A stretch of DNA of 64,000 nucleotides from Rufibacter glacialis. GTDB taxonomy: Bacteria > Bacteroidota > Bacteroidia > Cytophagales > Hymenobacteraceae. Location: assembly GCF_008271745.1 (NCBI RefSeq), contig NZ_VKKZ01000001.1, forward strand, positions 120,530 to 184,529, given 5' to 3'. How positions within the stretch are numbered: the stretch's first letter is position 1; the number at the start of each line of letters is the position of its first letter. Shown in pieces: positions 36,422 to 45,952 of the stretch. The translations under genes were made by a program, and so were the position numbers. The notes beneath the pieces were generated by a model. That model saw only the letters and a list, made by a program, of their open reading frames with translations, was not told the origin of the DNA and ran no database searches.

Positions 36422-38047
36422 TTATTTTAAATTTTGATTTCCTGCTTCAGCAAAGGTGAGAAAGGTGATGCTGGTGGCAGGCAGTTGCACCTGTCCGGCT
36501 TTGACCCCTTTTCCCTGGAAACCAGGCAGTTCATCATTCGCTCCCAGTTTCAGTTCTTGCCCGTTCAACTGTACCGTGGTGCCCTGTAACTCCGTGGAGG
36601 TAAGGGTGTATTGCTCAGCGTTGGAAGGAATGGTGATGGGAGCCGTTGCTTGGTTGGTGTTGATGACCAGGAGCGTGATGCCCCCCGGGCGCCCTTTCAT
36701 GTTATGGGCAAACAAATAAACGCCGGGTGCTCCTGTGCCTGCATCATACACCTCTGTGCCCATGAACCGGTTCCAGAGCAAAGCGGCCCAGTAATTGGGC
36801 TTGGGCAAATGGGTGTCCTGGTCGATCAGGCTGTACTCGCTGGCCACCAGGGTATTGTGCATGATCACCTTCAACCCCTTTTGCGCCAAAGTCCCTAACT
36901 GGTATAAATAGCGAAAGCAATCCAGGTAGGTGGCGGCGTAGGGGTCGCCGCCTGCTGCGGCCTGGGCAGTCTCCGTGATCCAGATGGGTTTGCCGGGCAG
37001 GTATTTGTCCCGCTTCCCGATGTGGTAATCGGCCGCGACATCGATCTTGTGGAACCAGGCCGAATCAAGCGCATTTTCCGGTTTTATAGACAGAGGCCCG
37101 CTGCGCGTTATGCGCATGGAAATAGCCCCGTAATAATGATAGGTAAAAACATCAAAGACCGGTTTAGGCGTTGCGGTCATCATCTGGTCAATGGTAAGGA
37201 TCCTCATACCGGTCTCTTTCAAATCTATGCCCGGAAGACCCTCCAGGGCATTTCCCGGACCAAGTACCAACATGTCAGGCACCTCTTTACTGGCCCAGGC
37301 ATTAAAAACGGCTACATCTTTGGCAAAGGTGCCGGCCCCATAGGTAGAATCCATTTCTCCTGCTATCAGCGGTACATTGGGCTCATTGAAAAGCTCGGCG
37401 GCGGCAATTTTGCCACCCAGACTTTTGGTATAGTTTACTATTTTCTGGGCTTCTTTTGGCGTCCAAATGCCCTGGTTATCCCTCACCCCATTCGATACAG
37501 CAAAGGAAGTAACCAGTTGGCCGTCTGTTGCCTTGAGAAAGTCGATAACCCCTTTCCACTGGCTGCGGGTCAGCAGGTTTACAAACCCTTCCGGTGCTTT
37601 TGCCATGGCAGGTTGGTCATTGTCCTGGAAATACGTTGCGTTTGCCCAGGAGCCACTTACCCGCACATAAGCAGGCGCCAGCCCGTTGGCCAGGATCCGC
37701 AATCTTTTATCGGCCAGATTAATCGGGTCCAGCTTCCGGTACATCTGGGGGCTCTTCTCAGAACCGCCGTAGGAGGAGATTGCTTCGGTCGGCAAGCTTT
37801 CCATCATTTTATACGGCTTCCAGAACTCGCCCCCCACCACTTCCACCATCTCCACATTATAGGATTGGTACCGTTCGTCTACGCTGCCAATGCGTTTCAT
37901 CTGCTGGGGATTGACGGTGAGGGCGCTGCCGTTCTTGTTGCCAGTTTCATTGTTTCCTGCGGTTTTGTTGGTGTCCCCGGAATTACAGGCCCCCAGAACC
38001 AATAGGCTAGCCATAAATAAGAGTGGGGTGAATTTTGAGAATTCCAT
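36422..38047 (-). CDS. GH79-like glycoside hydrolase lipoprotein (heparanase/beta-glucuronidase type)
   Basis: A 541-residue lipoprotein: signal with lipobox LGAC (Cys21), then a Asn/Gly/Lys-rich spacer. The catalytic domain has LAPAYVRVSGSWANATYF, AAAELFNEPN with the acid/base Glu after Asn-rich context typical of clan GH-A, and PIWITETAQAAAGG with the likely nucleophile Glu. These features and the C-terminal beta-sandwich (VYLFAHNMKG, TLLVINTN) fit GH79, which contains heparanases and beta-glucuronidases. It would act outside the cell or in the periplasm on uronic-acid-containing glycans or glycosides. The exact substrate is unknown. Confidence 0.72.
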   Translation of the reverse strand: MEFSKFTPLLFMASLLVLGACNSGDTNKTAGNNETGNKNGSALTVNPQQMKRIGSVDERYQSYNVEMVEVVGGEFWKPYKMMESLPTEAISSYGGSEKSPQMYRKLDPINLADKRLRILANGLAPAYVRVSGSWANATYFQDNDQPAMAKAPEGFVNLLTRSQWKGVIDFLKATDGQLVTSFAVSNGVRDNQGIWTPKEAQKIVNYTKSLGGKIAAAELFNEPNVPLIAGEMDSTYGAGTFAKDVAVFNAWASKEVPDMLVLGPGNALEGLPGIDLKETGMRILTIDQMMTATPKPVFDVFTYHYYGAISMRITRSGPLSIKPENALDSAWFHKIDVAADYHIGKRDKYLPGKPIWITETAQAAAGGDPYAATYLDCFRYLYQLGTLAQKGLKVIMHNTLVASEYSLIDQDTHLPKPNYWAALLWNRFMGTEVYDAGTGAPGVYLFAHNMKGRPGGITLLVINTNQATAPITIPSNAEQYTLTSTELQGTTVQLNGQELKLGANDELPGFQGKGVKAGQVQLPATSITFLTFAEAGNQNLK

Positions 38048-38663
38048 GTCCTTTTAGATTTACGGGTTAAATACTCCTTGATGAAGTTTGTTTTTCGTCT
38101 GGCCATTAGTCTACCGGCCATCATACCTTCTTTTGATGGGGAGGGATAGCCTTTTAAGGAACCTATGCTGGTTTGCTGGGTGATAAGAGGCTGCCTGCGG
38201 GGATCAGGCTTGTTCCTATGTTTCTGTAGGCTGAGGAGTGAGATAGAGATAACAGGCAGATCGGCTATGCTCATAGCCGGGCGAGTAGGGCCGAAGCGCT
38301 CAGTAGCCCTTATACCCAGGCTACTGGCCGGAGAAACCAGTGTGCAGTAGGGGGAATGACTGACTGATATGGATCGCTGCTCTTTCTTTGTAAAAAAACA
38401 AGATCGTATTTGCATTTACGCGACTAAACGCCTCAGGTTAGCGCTTTTCTGAACCTGAATTGGGCCTACTGGGGTTTTTGGACGGGTTATTTTGAATTTA
38501 GAAGGCATTCATAAGCAGGAAAGCTCAGGTTTACCTACTCCTTCTCCCTTGCACCGGCGCCAATAAAAAAGGAGTGCCGCTAGTAAGCAGCACTCCTTTT
38601 CTGAAAGAGACGTTTTTAACCTGATTTACAGAAAACAGCCTTGAAAGGAAGCAGACCTTTAGG
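38048..38663. other. Intergenic region, GH79-like / DUF2939-like
   Basis: 616 bases without a supported gene; short open frames overlap in several frames but show nothing recognisable. The right end holds a clear terminator (38567-38600). Confidence 0.55.
38567..38600 (-). terminator. Hairpin terminator downstream of DUF2939-like gene
   Basis: AAAAGGAGTGC (38567-38577) and GCACTCCTTTT (38590-38600), perfect 11-bp stem with a 12-base loop, ends in a T tract on the minus strand. Confidence 0.75.
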
Positions 38664-39293
38664 CTATTGCCCTTCGCCCTGCTCTTTGTTCTTTTTGCCA
38701 ATGGAGATCAGCTTGGGCAGCACCTCCGCGAAGTTCTCTACGCCCACTACCTGCCAGTAATCTTCCTTCTGCAGCATGCGCAGCTCCACTACCATAGACT
38801 CACTGCTGTTAACAGGGCGCACCTTCAGCCCTACTAGGGAAATGGAGTCCTGGCGATTAACGTGGTCAATGCCTTCAAACTCCAGGTTGGGAAGCATTTT
38901 GGGGTTGATCAGTTTACCTATGGGCAGCAGTTTCACCACGTCCGCCACCTCTGGCACCTTCTGGCCGGAGACGGTCTCTACGCTTTGGATCAACTGGTTA
39001 CGAACCGAGGAAGTAAGCTGCTTTTTGGCTTTCAGGCCTCTCCTGAGCAGGTTGGCTGCCCCCTGTAATTCTTGGGGCAACAGGTCAATGGCCATGTTCT
39101 GGCTCTGCTCCACCAAGCTGGCCGAGGTGCGTTTGAAGTCCACGTACTTTTCCAACCGGGCCATGTCTTTGGCTTCCAGGGCCGCCCTGATCTCTACCAA
39201 TGAGGCCTCTGGGCCCGTCTTAGCCCGGTTATAGAACCAATAACCGCCGGCGCAAAGGGCCACCACTACCAAAAGGAGAAGTACTTTTTTCAT
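38664..39293 (-). CDS. DUF2939-like membrane-anchored protein
   Basis: A 209-residue protein with an N-terminal membrane anchor (VLLLLVVVALCAGGYWFY). The next segment, SLVEIRAALEAKDMARLEKYVDFKRTSASL, matches the DUF2939 pattern in which a helix pair ends in YVDF. The rest is a soluble periplasmic domain with a Lys/Glu-rich tail. Function is unknown in the family. It stands alone and ends before a strong terminator. Confidence 0.7.
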   Translation of the reverse strand: MKKVLLLLVVVALCAGGYWFYNRAKTGPEASLVEIRAALEAKDMARLEKYVDFKRTSASLVEQSQNMAIDLLPQELQGAANLLRRGLKAKKQLTSSVRNQLIQSVETVSGQKVPEVADVVKLLPIGKLINPKMLPNLEFEGIDHVNRQDSISLVGLKVRPVNSSESMVVELRMLQKEDYWQVVGVENFAEVLPKLISIGKKNKEQGEGQ

Positions 39294-39532
39294 TTCGTCT
39301 TGTATGATTTTATCTGGAATATGCTGTCTTTCCTACGCCCTTTTCTATTAGAACAGGCTAGTAATATTACTAAAAAGATTCCAGATAAAAATCATAGGGG
39401 AGAAGCTGGTCTTTGCCCTGTACCTGAGGAGGTACGTTTTGCCTCCCTTTTCCAAAAAACAGGAAAAAAATAACCCCGGAACCCTAGTATTGCTTGCCAG
39501 AGCCCCAAGGTGAAAGGTCTGCCTCTATTGGG

Positions 39533-40192
39533 CTAATCCTTTATTTTAGAGTAGGGGAATTTTTTGGAAGCCTTGCGCATGATGGTGGTCACAATGGTGT
39601 TGGTGTCGCTGCCCAGGCTCCGGGACAGGCTTTTCTCGTATTTCCAGAGCAGTTCGCCGGAGGCGCCGTCATGGATGCTGATGGCGGTCTTACCGGAGTT
39701 GGTAGCGCCGTAGAAACCCACCGCTAAGCCTAGGGCCAGGGAGGCCCCGTCAGACATGGGCTTGTCGGTGCTGAAGGTGCCGGAGATAATGCCGTCTACT
39801 CCCAGCACTTTGGCCAGCTCTACCGGCGTAAAGGTCTTGATGTTCTCTTCATTGATGTTGTTCTTGAGCAGGAGGGCATTGGTGGTGGCCGCGTCCTGGA
39901 AAGACACGGTGTAGTCATCTTTGCTGCTCACTTTCAGAAAATAGGTCTGAAGCGCGCTTTGCACCGCCAGCCCTTCGTTTTTCTCCATTTCCTTGATGCG
40001 CTCAGGCGTCATGGACTTCATCTGGTTGGGCCGCAGCCCAATGCGGGCGTCAAAGGGCAGGATGGCGACTACCTTGTGTTGCTTGGCCAGCGTTTCAAAA
40101 GCCGGGTTGGTGTAGATTTCCTTGGTTTGGGCAGAAACCGCTCCGCTCAAGCCTAATATCAGGAATACCAGTAGTAAAGAGAAAGCTTTCAT
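39533..40192 (-). CDS. Secreted protein of unknown function, paralogue A
   Basis: A 219-residue protein with a Sec signal ending SGAVSAQ. The core reads HKVVAILPFDARIGLRPNQMK, then LAVQSALQTYFLK, LAKVLGVDGIISGTFSTDKPMS, AISIHDGASGELLWKYEKS and a tail LSRSLGSDTNTIV. The pattern VVAILPF ... GVDGIISG ... DGASGELLW recalls the CsgG/curli-secretion and related lipoprotein fold, where such proteins bind the outer membrane, but this is only a fold-level resemblance. The neighbouring gene (40303) is a paralogue and both run in the same direction with a 110-base gap, so they may form a two-gene unit. Confidence 0.6.
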   Translation of the reverse strand: MKAFSLLLVFLILGLSGAVSAQTKEIYTNPAFETLAKQHKVVAILPFDARIGLRPNQMKSMTPERIKEMEKNEGLAVQSALQTYFLKVSSKDDYTVSFQDAATTNALLLKNNINEENIKTFTPVELAKVLGVDGIISGTFSTDKPMSDGASLALGLAVGFYGATNSGKTAISIHDGASGELLWKYEKSLSRSLGSDTNTIVTTIMRKASKKFPYSKIKD

Positions 40193-40302
40193 TAAGAGGT
40201 CTTTTTTAAATGAACGTCGGAAACGAAAAGCAAGGGGGCACTAGCGTAGATGAGGCTATTATATATAAGTTTTGGTATGTAGATTGAGTATAGAAGAACC
40301 GC

Positions 40303-40980
40303 TTAGTGGCTTTGTTTAGCATAGGGTATCTTTCTGGCTGCTTTTCGGGTGATGGCTTTCACAATGTGGTGGGTATCGCTGCCCAGGCCCCTGGAAAGCA
40401 TCTTGTCATAACTCCACAGCAAATCACCCGAGGCACCGTCATAGATCCGCATCATGGTGTTGCCTGTATTGGTGGGGCCAATGCCGCCTACATACGGCGT
40501 GTATAAAAGCGTATAAGCGGCATAGAGGGCTGCCACGGCCGTGGAAACAGGTTTGTCAGTGGTGAGCGAGCCCACCAGTACAGCATCTACCCCCAGCATC
40601 TGGGCCAGTTCGGCGGCAGGTATGCGGCTGATTTCCTCTGGCTGAAGGTCATGTTCCTTCAGGATAGCGTTGGTCACGTTCACGTCCTGCACGGCAATGG
40701 CCCGCCCCGTTTTAGCTACCTTTTTCAAAAAATGGATCTGAAACGCGCTTTGCACCGCCCGCCCGTGACTCAGTTCCAGGTCATACAGCTGCTCTGGGGT
40801 TAACTGGCGCATCTGGTTCGGCCGAAGGCCCACCTGCACATCAAACGGCAAGACCGCAATGGTCTTATGGTGCTGGGCGGCGGCCACAAAAGCCGGGCTG
40901 GTGTACAAGTCGCGGGAAGGGGTACAGCTGCCTAACCCCCATACGGCCAGGGCCATGAAAACCGAAAAAGCACTTCTCAT
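40303..40980 (-). CDS. Lipoprotein of unknown function, paralogue B
   Basis: A 225-residue paralogue of the protein at 39533, sharing AVLPFDVQVGLRPNQM, GRAVQSAFQIHFLKK, LAQMLGVDAVLVGSLTTDKPVS, IYDGASGDLLWSYDKMLSRGLGSDT and KIPYAK. Unlike its partner it has a lipobox (LGSC, Cys19), so one copy is lipid-anchored and the other is soluble or differently localised. A possible transmembrane-like insertion (AALYAAYTLLYTPYVGGIGP) replaces the small Gly-Ala-rich loop of the partner. Probably the first gene of a two-gene unit, divergent from the SRPBCC gene. Confidence 0.62.
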   Translation of the reverse strand: MRSAFSVFMALAVWGLGSCTPSRDLYTSPAFVAAAQHHKTIAVLPFDVQVGLRPNQMRQLTPEQLYDLELSHGRAVQSAFQIHFLKKVAKTGRAIAVQDVNVTNAILKEHDLQPEEISRIPAAELAQMLGVDAVLVGSLTTDKPVSTAVAALYAAYTLLYTPYVGGIGPTNTGNTMMRIYDGASGDLLWSYDKMLSRGLGSDTHHIVKAITRKAARKIPYAKQSH

Positions 40981-41082
40981 TTCGTTTATAGCGTTCGTTT
41001 ATGCCTTGTTTTCCTACTTTCCCCTGAAAAGGGCAACATCTGCCCGCCTATCAGGTTATCTATCCAGACCATTTGCCCCGGC

Positions 41083-41532
41083 ATGAAACTCCATCTCCAG
41101 ATACCAGTGGCCCAACCTTACCAGGTTGTGTTGGAAGGTTTTACAGTAGACCTGTTCAAGGCCCTTTCACCCCCATTCCCCCGGCTAAAAATTTTACGGT
41201 TTGACGGCAGTTTCCCCGGTGACCGGGTAGAGATCGCGTTGCAGATTGGCCCCGTCCGGCAGAGATGGACCAGCCTCATCACGGAGCGCGAAGTGCGGGA
41301 ACAGGAGGCTTGGTTTGTGGACGAAGGGCAGGAACTGCCCGCCCCGCTTACCTATTGGCGGCACAAGCACCTTATCACCCAACACAACGGGCACAGCATC
41401 ATCCATGAACTCATTGAGTACCGCACCAGATTCCGTGCCCTGGACCTGTTGCTGTACCCCGTGATGTCTGCGGTTTTTGGCCAGAGAAAGGCCGTGTACC
41501 AGCGGTTCTTCGGGAAACCAAACGGGTTTTAA
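41083..41532 (+). CDS. SRPBCC-family (START-like) ligand-binding protein
   Basis: A 149-residue protein with the SRPBCC layout: an N-terminal strand (LHLQIPVAQPYQVV), a short helical segment with LFKALSPPFPRLKI, a run of strands (RWTSLITEREVREQEAWFVD) and a long C-terminal helix ending in FGQRKAVYQRFFG. In Bacteroidota such genes often sit beside carotenoid genes, and here a CrtD-like desaturase follows 178 bases downstream on the same strand. The fold binds hydrophobic small molecules; a role in pigment handling is inference. Confidence 0.65.
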   Translation: MKLHLQIPVAQPYQVVLEGFTVDLFKALSPPFPRLKILRFDGSFPGDRVEIALQIGPVRQRWTSLITEREVREQEAWFVDEGQELPAPLTYWRHKHLITQHNGHSIIHELIEYRTRFRALDLLLYPVMSAVFGQRKAVYQRFFGKPNGF

Positions 41533-41710
41533 AGCTATTTCAGCAGGAACAGGCGGTAAACGAGCCTTATCCCAGACGTTCTTCGCGTTTTTAGGCTGTT
41601 TCAGCAGAAACAGGGCGTAAACGAACCTGGCTTTGGCCTCTTGCCCCAAACTTTTCACGGGCGGCTGGGTTATGATCAGGAAAAAAAGCAGAAACTGCGT
41701 AGATTGACCC

Positions 41711-43198
41711 ATGGCAAAAGCAGTAGTGATTGGTTCAGGGATTGGCGGCATAGCGGCGGCCATCAGGCTGGCGGTGAAAGGATACGCGGTCACGGTGCTG
41801 GAAGCCAACGCCTCCTTTGGCGGAAAGATGACGCAATTCACCCTGCCGGGCGATTACCGCTTTGATGCCGGTCCTTCTCTGTTCACACTGCCGCAGCTGG
41901 TAGACGACCTGTTCACCCTGGCGGGCCGCACCCCGAAAGACTATTTCCGTTACCAGCGCCTGCCCGTTGTGACCCAGTATTTCTGGCCCGACGGCACCCG
42001 CCTCACCGCCCATGCCTCCGCGGAGGCCTTTGCCCGGGAAGTGGAAACTAAACTAGGCGTGCCGCAGGACCAGTTGCAGCGCCACCTGCAGAAAGCGGCC
42101 CGGCTGTACCAGGCCACCGCCCACACGTTCCTGCACAAATCGCTGCACAAACTAGGCACCTACCTGAGTACAGATGTGCTGAAGACCCTTCCGGCCGTGC
42201 CGGAACTGGGCTTGACTACCACCATGCACGCCGCCAATGCCCGTGCCTTCTCAGACCCGCGCCTGGTGCAGCTGCTGGACCGCTACGCCACCTACAACGG
42301 CTCAGACCCTTATCAGGCCCCCGGCACGCTCAACCTGATTCCGCACCTGGAGTTCAACATAGGCGCTTTTTACCCCGAGGGCGGCATCTACGCCATTGCC
42401 CAAAGCCTGGTGCGGCTAGGGGAGGAGCTGGGCGTGGAGTTCAGGTACCAGGAGCCCGTGCAGGAAATCCTAACCCAGGGCAGCCAAGCCACCGGCGTAA
42501 AGACCGCGCAGGGTACTTACCTCGCCGACGTGGTGGTGAGCAACATGGATGTGGTGCCCACCTACCGGAAGCTGCTGCCCCGGCAGCCGGCCCCTGAGAA
42601 AACGCTGCGGCAACCGCGCAGCAGTTCGGCGTTGATCTATTATTGGGGCATCTCCCGCGCCTTTCCTGAACTGGACCTGCACAACATCTTCTTCAGCCAA
42701 GACTACCAACAGGAATTTGAGCACATCTTCCAGAAAGGAACCGTTAGTGATGACCCCACCGTGTATGTGAACATCACCTCCAAATGCACGCCCGCAGATG
42801 CGCCCCCGGGGCACGAGAATTGGTTTGTGATGGTAAACGTGCCGCACAACGCCGGGCAGGACTGGGACCAGCTCATTCAACAGACCCGGCAAAGCGTGCT
42901 TCGGAAAGTAAGTCAGGCGCTGGACGTAGACCTGGAGGCGCTCATCACCGCCGAGAAAGTCTGGGACCCGCGGGGCATAGAGGCTGACACGTCTTCCTTT
43001 GCCGGGGCCTTGTACGGCAGTTCCTCCAACAACCGGATGGCAGCTTTCCTGCGCCACCCCAATTTCACAGGCAGCCTGAAAGGACTGTACTTTGTGGGCG
43101 GCAGCGTGCACCCCGGCGGCGGTATTCCCCTATGCCTACTCTCCGCGAAGATTGCTTCTGATCTGGTTCCGGCCGTTGCCGCGGGCGCTTCGGCTTAG
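41711..43198 (+). CDS. crtD: CrtI/CrtD-family carotenoid desaturase
   Basis: A 495-residue FAD-dependent desaturase of the phytoene-desaturase family. The N-terminal dinucleotide motif GSGIGGIAAAIRLA and the block GGKMTQFTLPGDYRFDAGPSLFTLP are diagnostic, and the C-terminal FAD signature YFVGGSVHPGGGIPLCLLSAK is complete. Family members desaturate phytoene (CrtI) or later intermediates. In Cytophagales a second copy, CrtD, does the 3,4-desaturation of 1-hydroxycarotenoids, and the short spacing of substrate-loop residues together with the lack of crtB beside it favour CrtD. That subtype choice is less certain than the family. The product would act at the membrane in pigment synthesis. Confidence 0.75.
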   Translation: MAKAVVIGSGIGGIAAAIRLAVKGYAVTVLEANASFGGKMTQFTLPGDYRFDAGPSLFTLPQLVDDLFTLAGRTPKDYFRYQRLPVVTQYFWPDGTRLTAHASAEAFAREVETKLGVPQDQLQRHLQKAARLYQATAHTFLHKSLHKLGTYLSTDVLKTLPAVPELGLTTTMHAANARAFSDPRLVQLLDRYATYNGSDPYQAPGTLNLIPHLEFNIGAFYPEGGIYAIAQSLVRLGEELGVEFRYQEPVQEILTQGSQATGVKTAQGTYLADVVVSNMDVVPTYRKLLPRQPAPEKTLRQPRSSSALIYYWGISRAFPELDLHNIFFSQDYQQEFEHIFQKGTVSDDPTVYVNITSKCTPADAPPGHENWFVMVNVPHNAGQDWDQLIQQTRQSVLRKVSQALDVDLEALITAEKVWDPRGIEADTSSFAGALYGSSSNNRMAAFLRHPNFTGSLKGLYFVGGSVHPGGGIPLCLLSAKIASDLVPAVAAGASA

Positions 43199-43373
43199 TT
43201 GCTGTCGGCGTGGAGCCCATCTCTTTTATTTCTGACACCAAGGTTTCAGGCCTGTTTTGGTAAAGATGGGCTTGAAACGGAGGCGGTTTTCAGAAGGCAA
43301 TTGCTGTTCTTTGCAGACCTGTCCTCTCTGGACATCGGTCTAACCCATCCTCTGCTACACAGTGCCAGAAAGA

Positions 43374-44786
43374 ATGTCTTTTGCTGCTTCCGTTCGTCAG
43401 GCCTTGCCTGTGGTGTTGCCGTTTATGGCTTTGCTGGTGGGGCTCACCTGGTACGTGCAGGGCAACGGCTTTTTCTGGGACAGCATCCTGCTGGCGTCTA
43501 AATATGGGCAGTGGTATTACCACACCCGTTTCTCTACGCTGTTTGTGCCCGCAGACCTGGCCGGGTATCCGCCGCTGTTTGGGATGTACCTGGCGGCCGG
43601 ATGGCATCTGTTTGGGAAGACCCTGCCGGTGAGCCATTTTCTCATGCTGCCTTTCCTGCTGGGCCTGGTGTGGCAGGTGTATCTGCTGGCTAGGCATTTC
43701 TTACCACCTTCCGGGGTATGGGTAGGTCTGTTGCTCGTATTTCTAGACCCTACGGTATTGGCCCAGGCTGCCCAGGTGGCGCCAGATATAGTGCTGCTGT
43801 TCCTGTACCTGCTCTGCCTGAACGCCCTTCTGCAACACCGTCCCTTTCTTTCATCTATTGGGCTGGTGTTGATGGCCGTGCACACCCCCAGAAGCCAACT
43901 CCTGCTGGGGGCGGTGTTTCTTACCTATCTGCTGTTAAGTTGGCTGGAAGAGGGCAGTCTCACTTTCTCCAAAATACGCCGGAAATTGCTGCCTTTTCTG
44001 CCCGCCGCTTTGGTGCTCCTGGCTTGGCTGGGGCTGCACTACCAGCATTTTGGGTGGGTGGGGTTTTCCCGTTCCTCGGCGTGGGGAAGCTATGCGGCCT
44101 GGGCCAGCCCCGTAGAAATCCTGCGCAACCTGGTCCTCATCTGCTGGCGCCTGCTTGATTTTGGTCGGGTCTCGCTGTGGCTCACGGCGGGCGTGCTGCT
44201 GTGGACTTCCCGGAAGAACCTGACTCTCTCTACCCGGCAGCTGCTTATCCTGCTGCTGGTGCCGTTGGCGGTGCTTAGCCTGGTGCTGGTCTGGTTCACC
44301 AACCCCATCGGGCACCGGTACTGGTTGGTGGTGTATGTAGCCTTGGGGCTGCTGGTGGCGCATCTGGTGCAGCAGATTTCGCGGCCACGGCGGCTTTTGG
44401 TTGTTCTGGTCTTGGTGGGCAGCCTGGCAAGCGGCCATTTCTGGGTATATCCAGAGAAAATAGCCAAGGGCTGGGACGCCAGCCTCGCGCATCTGCCTTA
44501 TTTCAAATTGCGCCACCAGATGCTTTCTTACCTGGACCAGCAGAAGATCCCCTGGCAGGAGGTGGGAAGTGATTTCCCCAACCTGGCTTCGCCGGCAGAA
44601 ACGGACCTGACCGCTGACCACCGCCGCTTCCCCGCCAAAGACTTGAAAACCCAGCGGTACATCTTCTACTCCAACGTGTTCAACGGCTTTACAGACCAGG
44701 AACTCACCGCGCTGCAACAAGAGTGGGTGGTGGTGCAGGAACTGAAAGAAGGCTTGGTTTACGTACGCCTGTATGGCAAAAAATAA
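43374..44786 (+). CDS. Membrane glycosyltransferase, GT-C type (PMT/RgtA-like)
   Basis: A 470-residue polytopic membrane protein with about 10-11 helices. After the first helix (VVLPFMALLVGLTWYVQG) comes FFWDSILLASKYGQWYYH, which places an Asp early in the first loop as in GT-C enzymes; the ADLAGYPPLFGMYLA segment fits a PMT-type glycosyltransferase. A soluble C-terminal domain follows. Such enzymes transfer sugars from polyprenyl-phosphate donors to envelope glycans or proteins. An in-frame GTG at 43362 is possible; ATG at 43374 is the better start. Target unknown. It lies 175 bases after the desaturase gene. Confidence 0.65.
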   Translation: MSFAASVRQALPVVLPFMALLVGLTWYVQGNGFFWDSILLASKYGQWYYHTRFSTLFVPADLAGYPPLFGMYLAAGWHLFGKTLPVSHFLMLPFLLGLVWQVYLLARHFLPPSGVWVGLLLVFLDPTVLAQAAQVAPDIVLLFLYLLCLNALLQHRPFLSSIGLVLMAVHTPRSQLLLGAVFLTYLLLSWLEEGSLTFSKIRRKLLPFLPAALVLLAWLGLHYQHFGWVGFSRSSAWGSYAAWASPVEILRNLVLICWRLLDFGRVSLWLTAGVLLWTSRKNLTLSTRQLLILLLVPLAVLSLVLVWFTNPIGHRYWLVVYVALGLLVAHLVQQISRPRRLLVVLVLVGSLASGHFWVYPEKIAKGWDASLAHLPYFKLRHQMLSYLDQQKIPWQEVGSDFPNLASPAETDLTADHRRFPAKDLKTQRYIFYSNVFNGFTDQELTALQQEWVVVQELKEGLVYVRLYGKK

Positions 44787-45022
44787 GTACCTTTACTTTT
44801 TTTGCAGCTGTTGGCTTGCTGGTACCAGAGGGCTTGGTGAAGTTCCTTCCCAAACAAGCCATTTATCTGCAGAGAACCTTTTTACCTTGTTTTGCATTAC
44901 CTGCTAAGGCATAAATGTCTGCCTGTACAAAGGTGGCTTGGCATTTGTATAGCTAGGGTTAGCTTCACTTCTGACAAAAAACCGGGCACCTTCACGTATC
45001 ATTATTTGACCTCCCATTCAGA

Positions 45023-45634
45023 ATGACTTTTAAACAAACCGTTTTGCAGGAACTGCTCACCCTTATCAGGCAAGAGGGCCTTTCCCACTTAAATGAGCAT
45101 GAAATCATTAACCGGGTTGATATCTCTTCTGCCACCTTCAGGGAATTCTTCAAAGGGGGCATGGAAGACGTGGTCACCCAGGTGGTGGAGTTTGATTTAG
45201 ATTGCCGGAAAAAAGAGCATGAACTGCTGTTTGCCAAGGAGCCCAGCCCCTTGCGGCGTCTGCTGCTGGTAGTAGAGCAAGGATTGACAACCCTACGCAT
45301 GAGCCAACCCACCGTGTTGATGGAGATCCAGCAGAAGTACCCCACGGCCTGGGCTCTTTACTGGGCCCACTCTAATGAATACTCGTCTTACTTGCTGTAT
45401 GACCTCTTAAACCAGGGCGTGCTGCAACGGGAACTTCGGCAGGACCTCAACATTCAGCTGGTGACCAAGATCATGATGGAGCAGCTCTCCATGATCGTGA
45501 ACCCGAATACTTTTCCGCCAGACAGGTTTGACGTGGCCGAGGTCTTCCGCAGCGTTTTCCTGTACTACATACGGGGCATCTGCACCGAGGAAGGCATGAA
45601 GAAGGCGGAAGAGTTTTTTGCTTCTATGAGATAA
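45023..45634 (+). CDS. TetR-family transcriptional regulator
   Basis: A 203-residue regulator. The N-terminal three-helix DNA-binding domain contains LTLIRQEGLSHLNEHEIINRV and the recognition-helix region ISSATFREFFKGGMEDV; the remainder is the helical ligand-binding domain. Target genes and inducer are unknown; the nearest co-directional gene upstream is the membrane glycosyltransferase, too far for an operon. A strong terminator follows directly. Confidence 0.8.
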   Translation: MTFKQTVLQELLTLIRQEGLSHLNEHEIINRVDISSATFREFFKGGMEDVVTQVVEFDLDCRKKEHELLFAKEPSPLRRLLLVVEQGLTTLRMSQPTVLMEIQQKYPTAWALYWAHSNEYSSYLLYDLLNQGVLQRELRQDLNIQLVTKIMMEQLSMIVNPNTFPPDRFDVAEVFRSVFLYYIRGICTEEGMKKAEEFFASMR

Positions 45635-45642
45635 AACACCAA

Positions 45643-45678
45643 AAAAAAGCCTGCCAATCTACATCGGCAGGCTTTTTT
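45643..45678 (+). terminator. Hairpin terminator after TetR gene
   Basis: AAAAAAGCCTGCC (45643-45655) pairs with GGCAGGCTTTTTT (45666-45678); perfect 13-bp stem with a 10-base loop and T tract. Serves the TetR gene and, in reverse, the small gene that ends at 45703. Confidence 0.9.
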
Positions 45679-45702
45679 CATTACGTGGAGTTCCAGCAGA
45701 AA

Positions 45703-45945
45703 CTAGCTGATGGAAACCCTTACCTTCTGGGTGAATTCCCGCAGGGCGGTCTTAAAGTCTGCGTTGTGGTCTTGCATGTGGTTCAGGATCCAGATGGCCC
45801 CAAACACATGGGTGAGTTGCTCTCCTTCGTCGGCGCCTTCAATCTCAAAGGCCGGCGTCTCTTCATTGATCAGTTGCTCTTCCGCCTCGCGCAGAGCCTC
45901 AATGGTCTGGGTTTCCACCAGTTTCTTGATAGCAGGTATTTTCAT
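45703..45945 (-). CDS. Small DUF6952-like protein
   Basis: An 80-residue acidic protein without signal peptide: MKIPAIKKLVETQTIEALREAEEQLI followed by an acidic middle, LTHVFGAIWILNHMQDH, and a final helix LREFTQKVRVSI. From memory this matches the small Bacteroidota family DUF6952, which is often encoded next to thioredoxin, as here: the thioredoxin gene ends 7 bases upstream on the same strand. Probably co-transcribed; function unknown. Confidence 0.7.
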   Translation of the reverse strand: MKIPAIKKLVETQTIEALREAEEQLINEETPAFEIEGADEGEQLTHVFGAIWILNHMQDHNADFKTALREFTQKVRVSIS

Positions 45946-45952
45946 GGGAGTA

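Noticed and set aside
36422..38047. Part of a secreted polysaccharide-sulfate degradation locus together with the sulfatase at 19632
   Set aside because: The sulfatase has no signal peptide and lies 15 kb away, so the two cannot be treated as one polysaccharide-utilisation locus from sequence alone.
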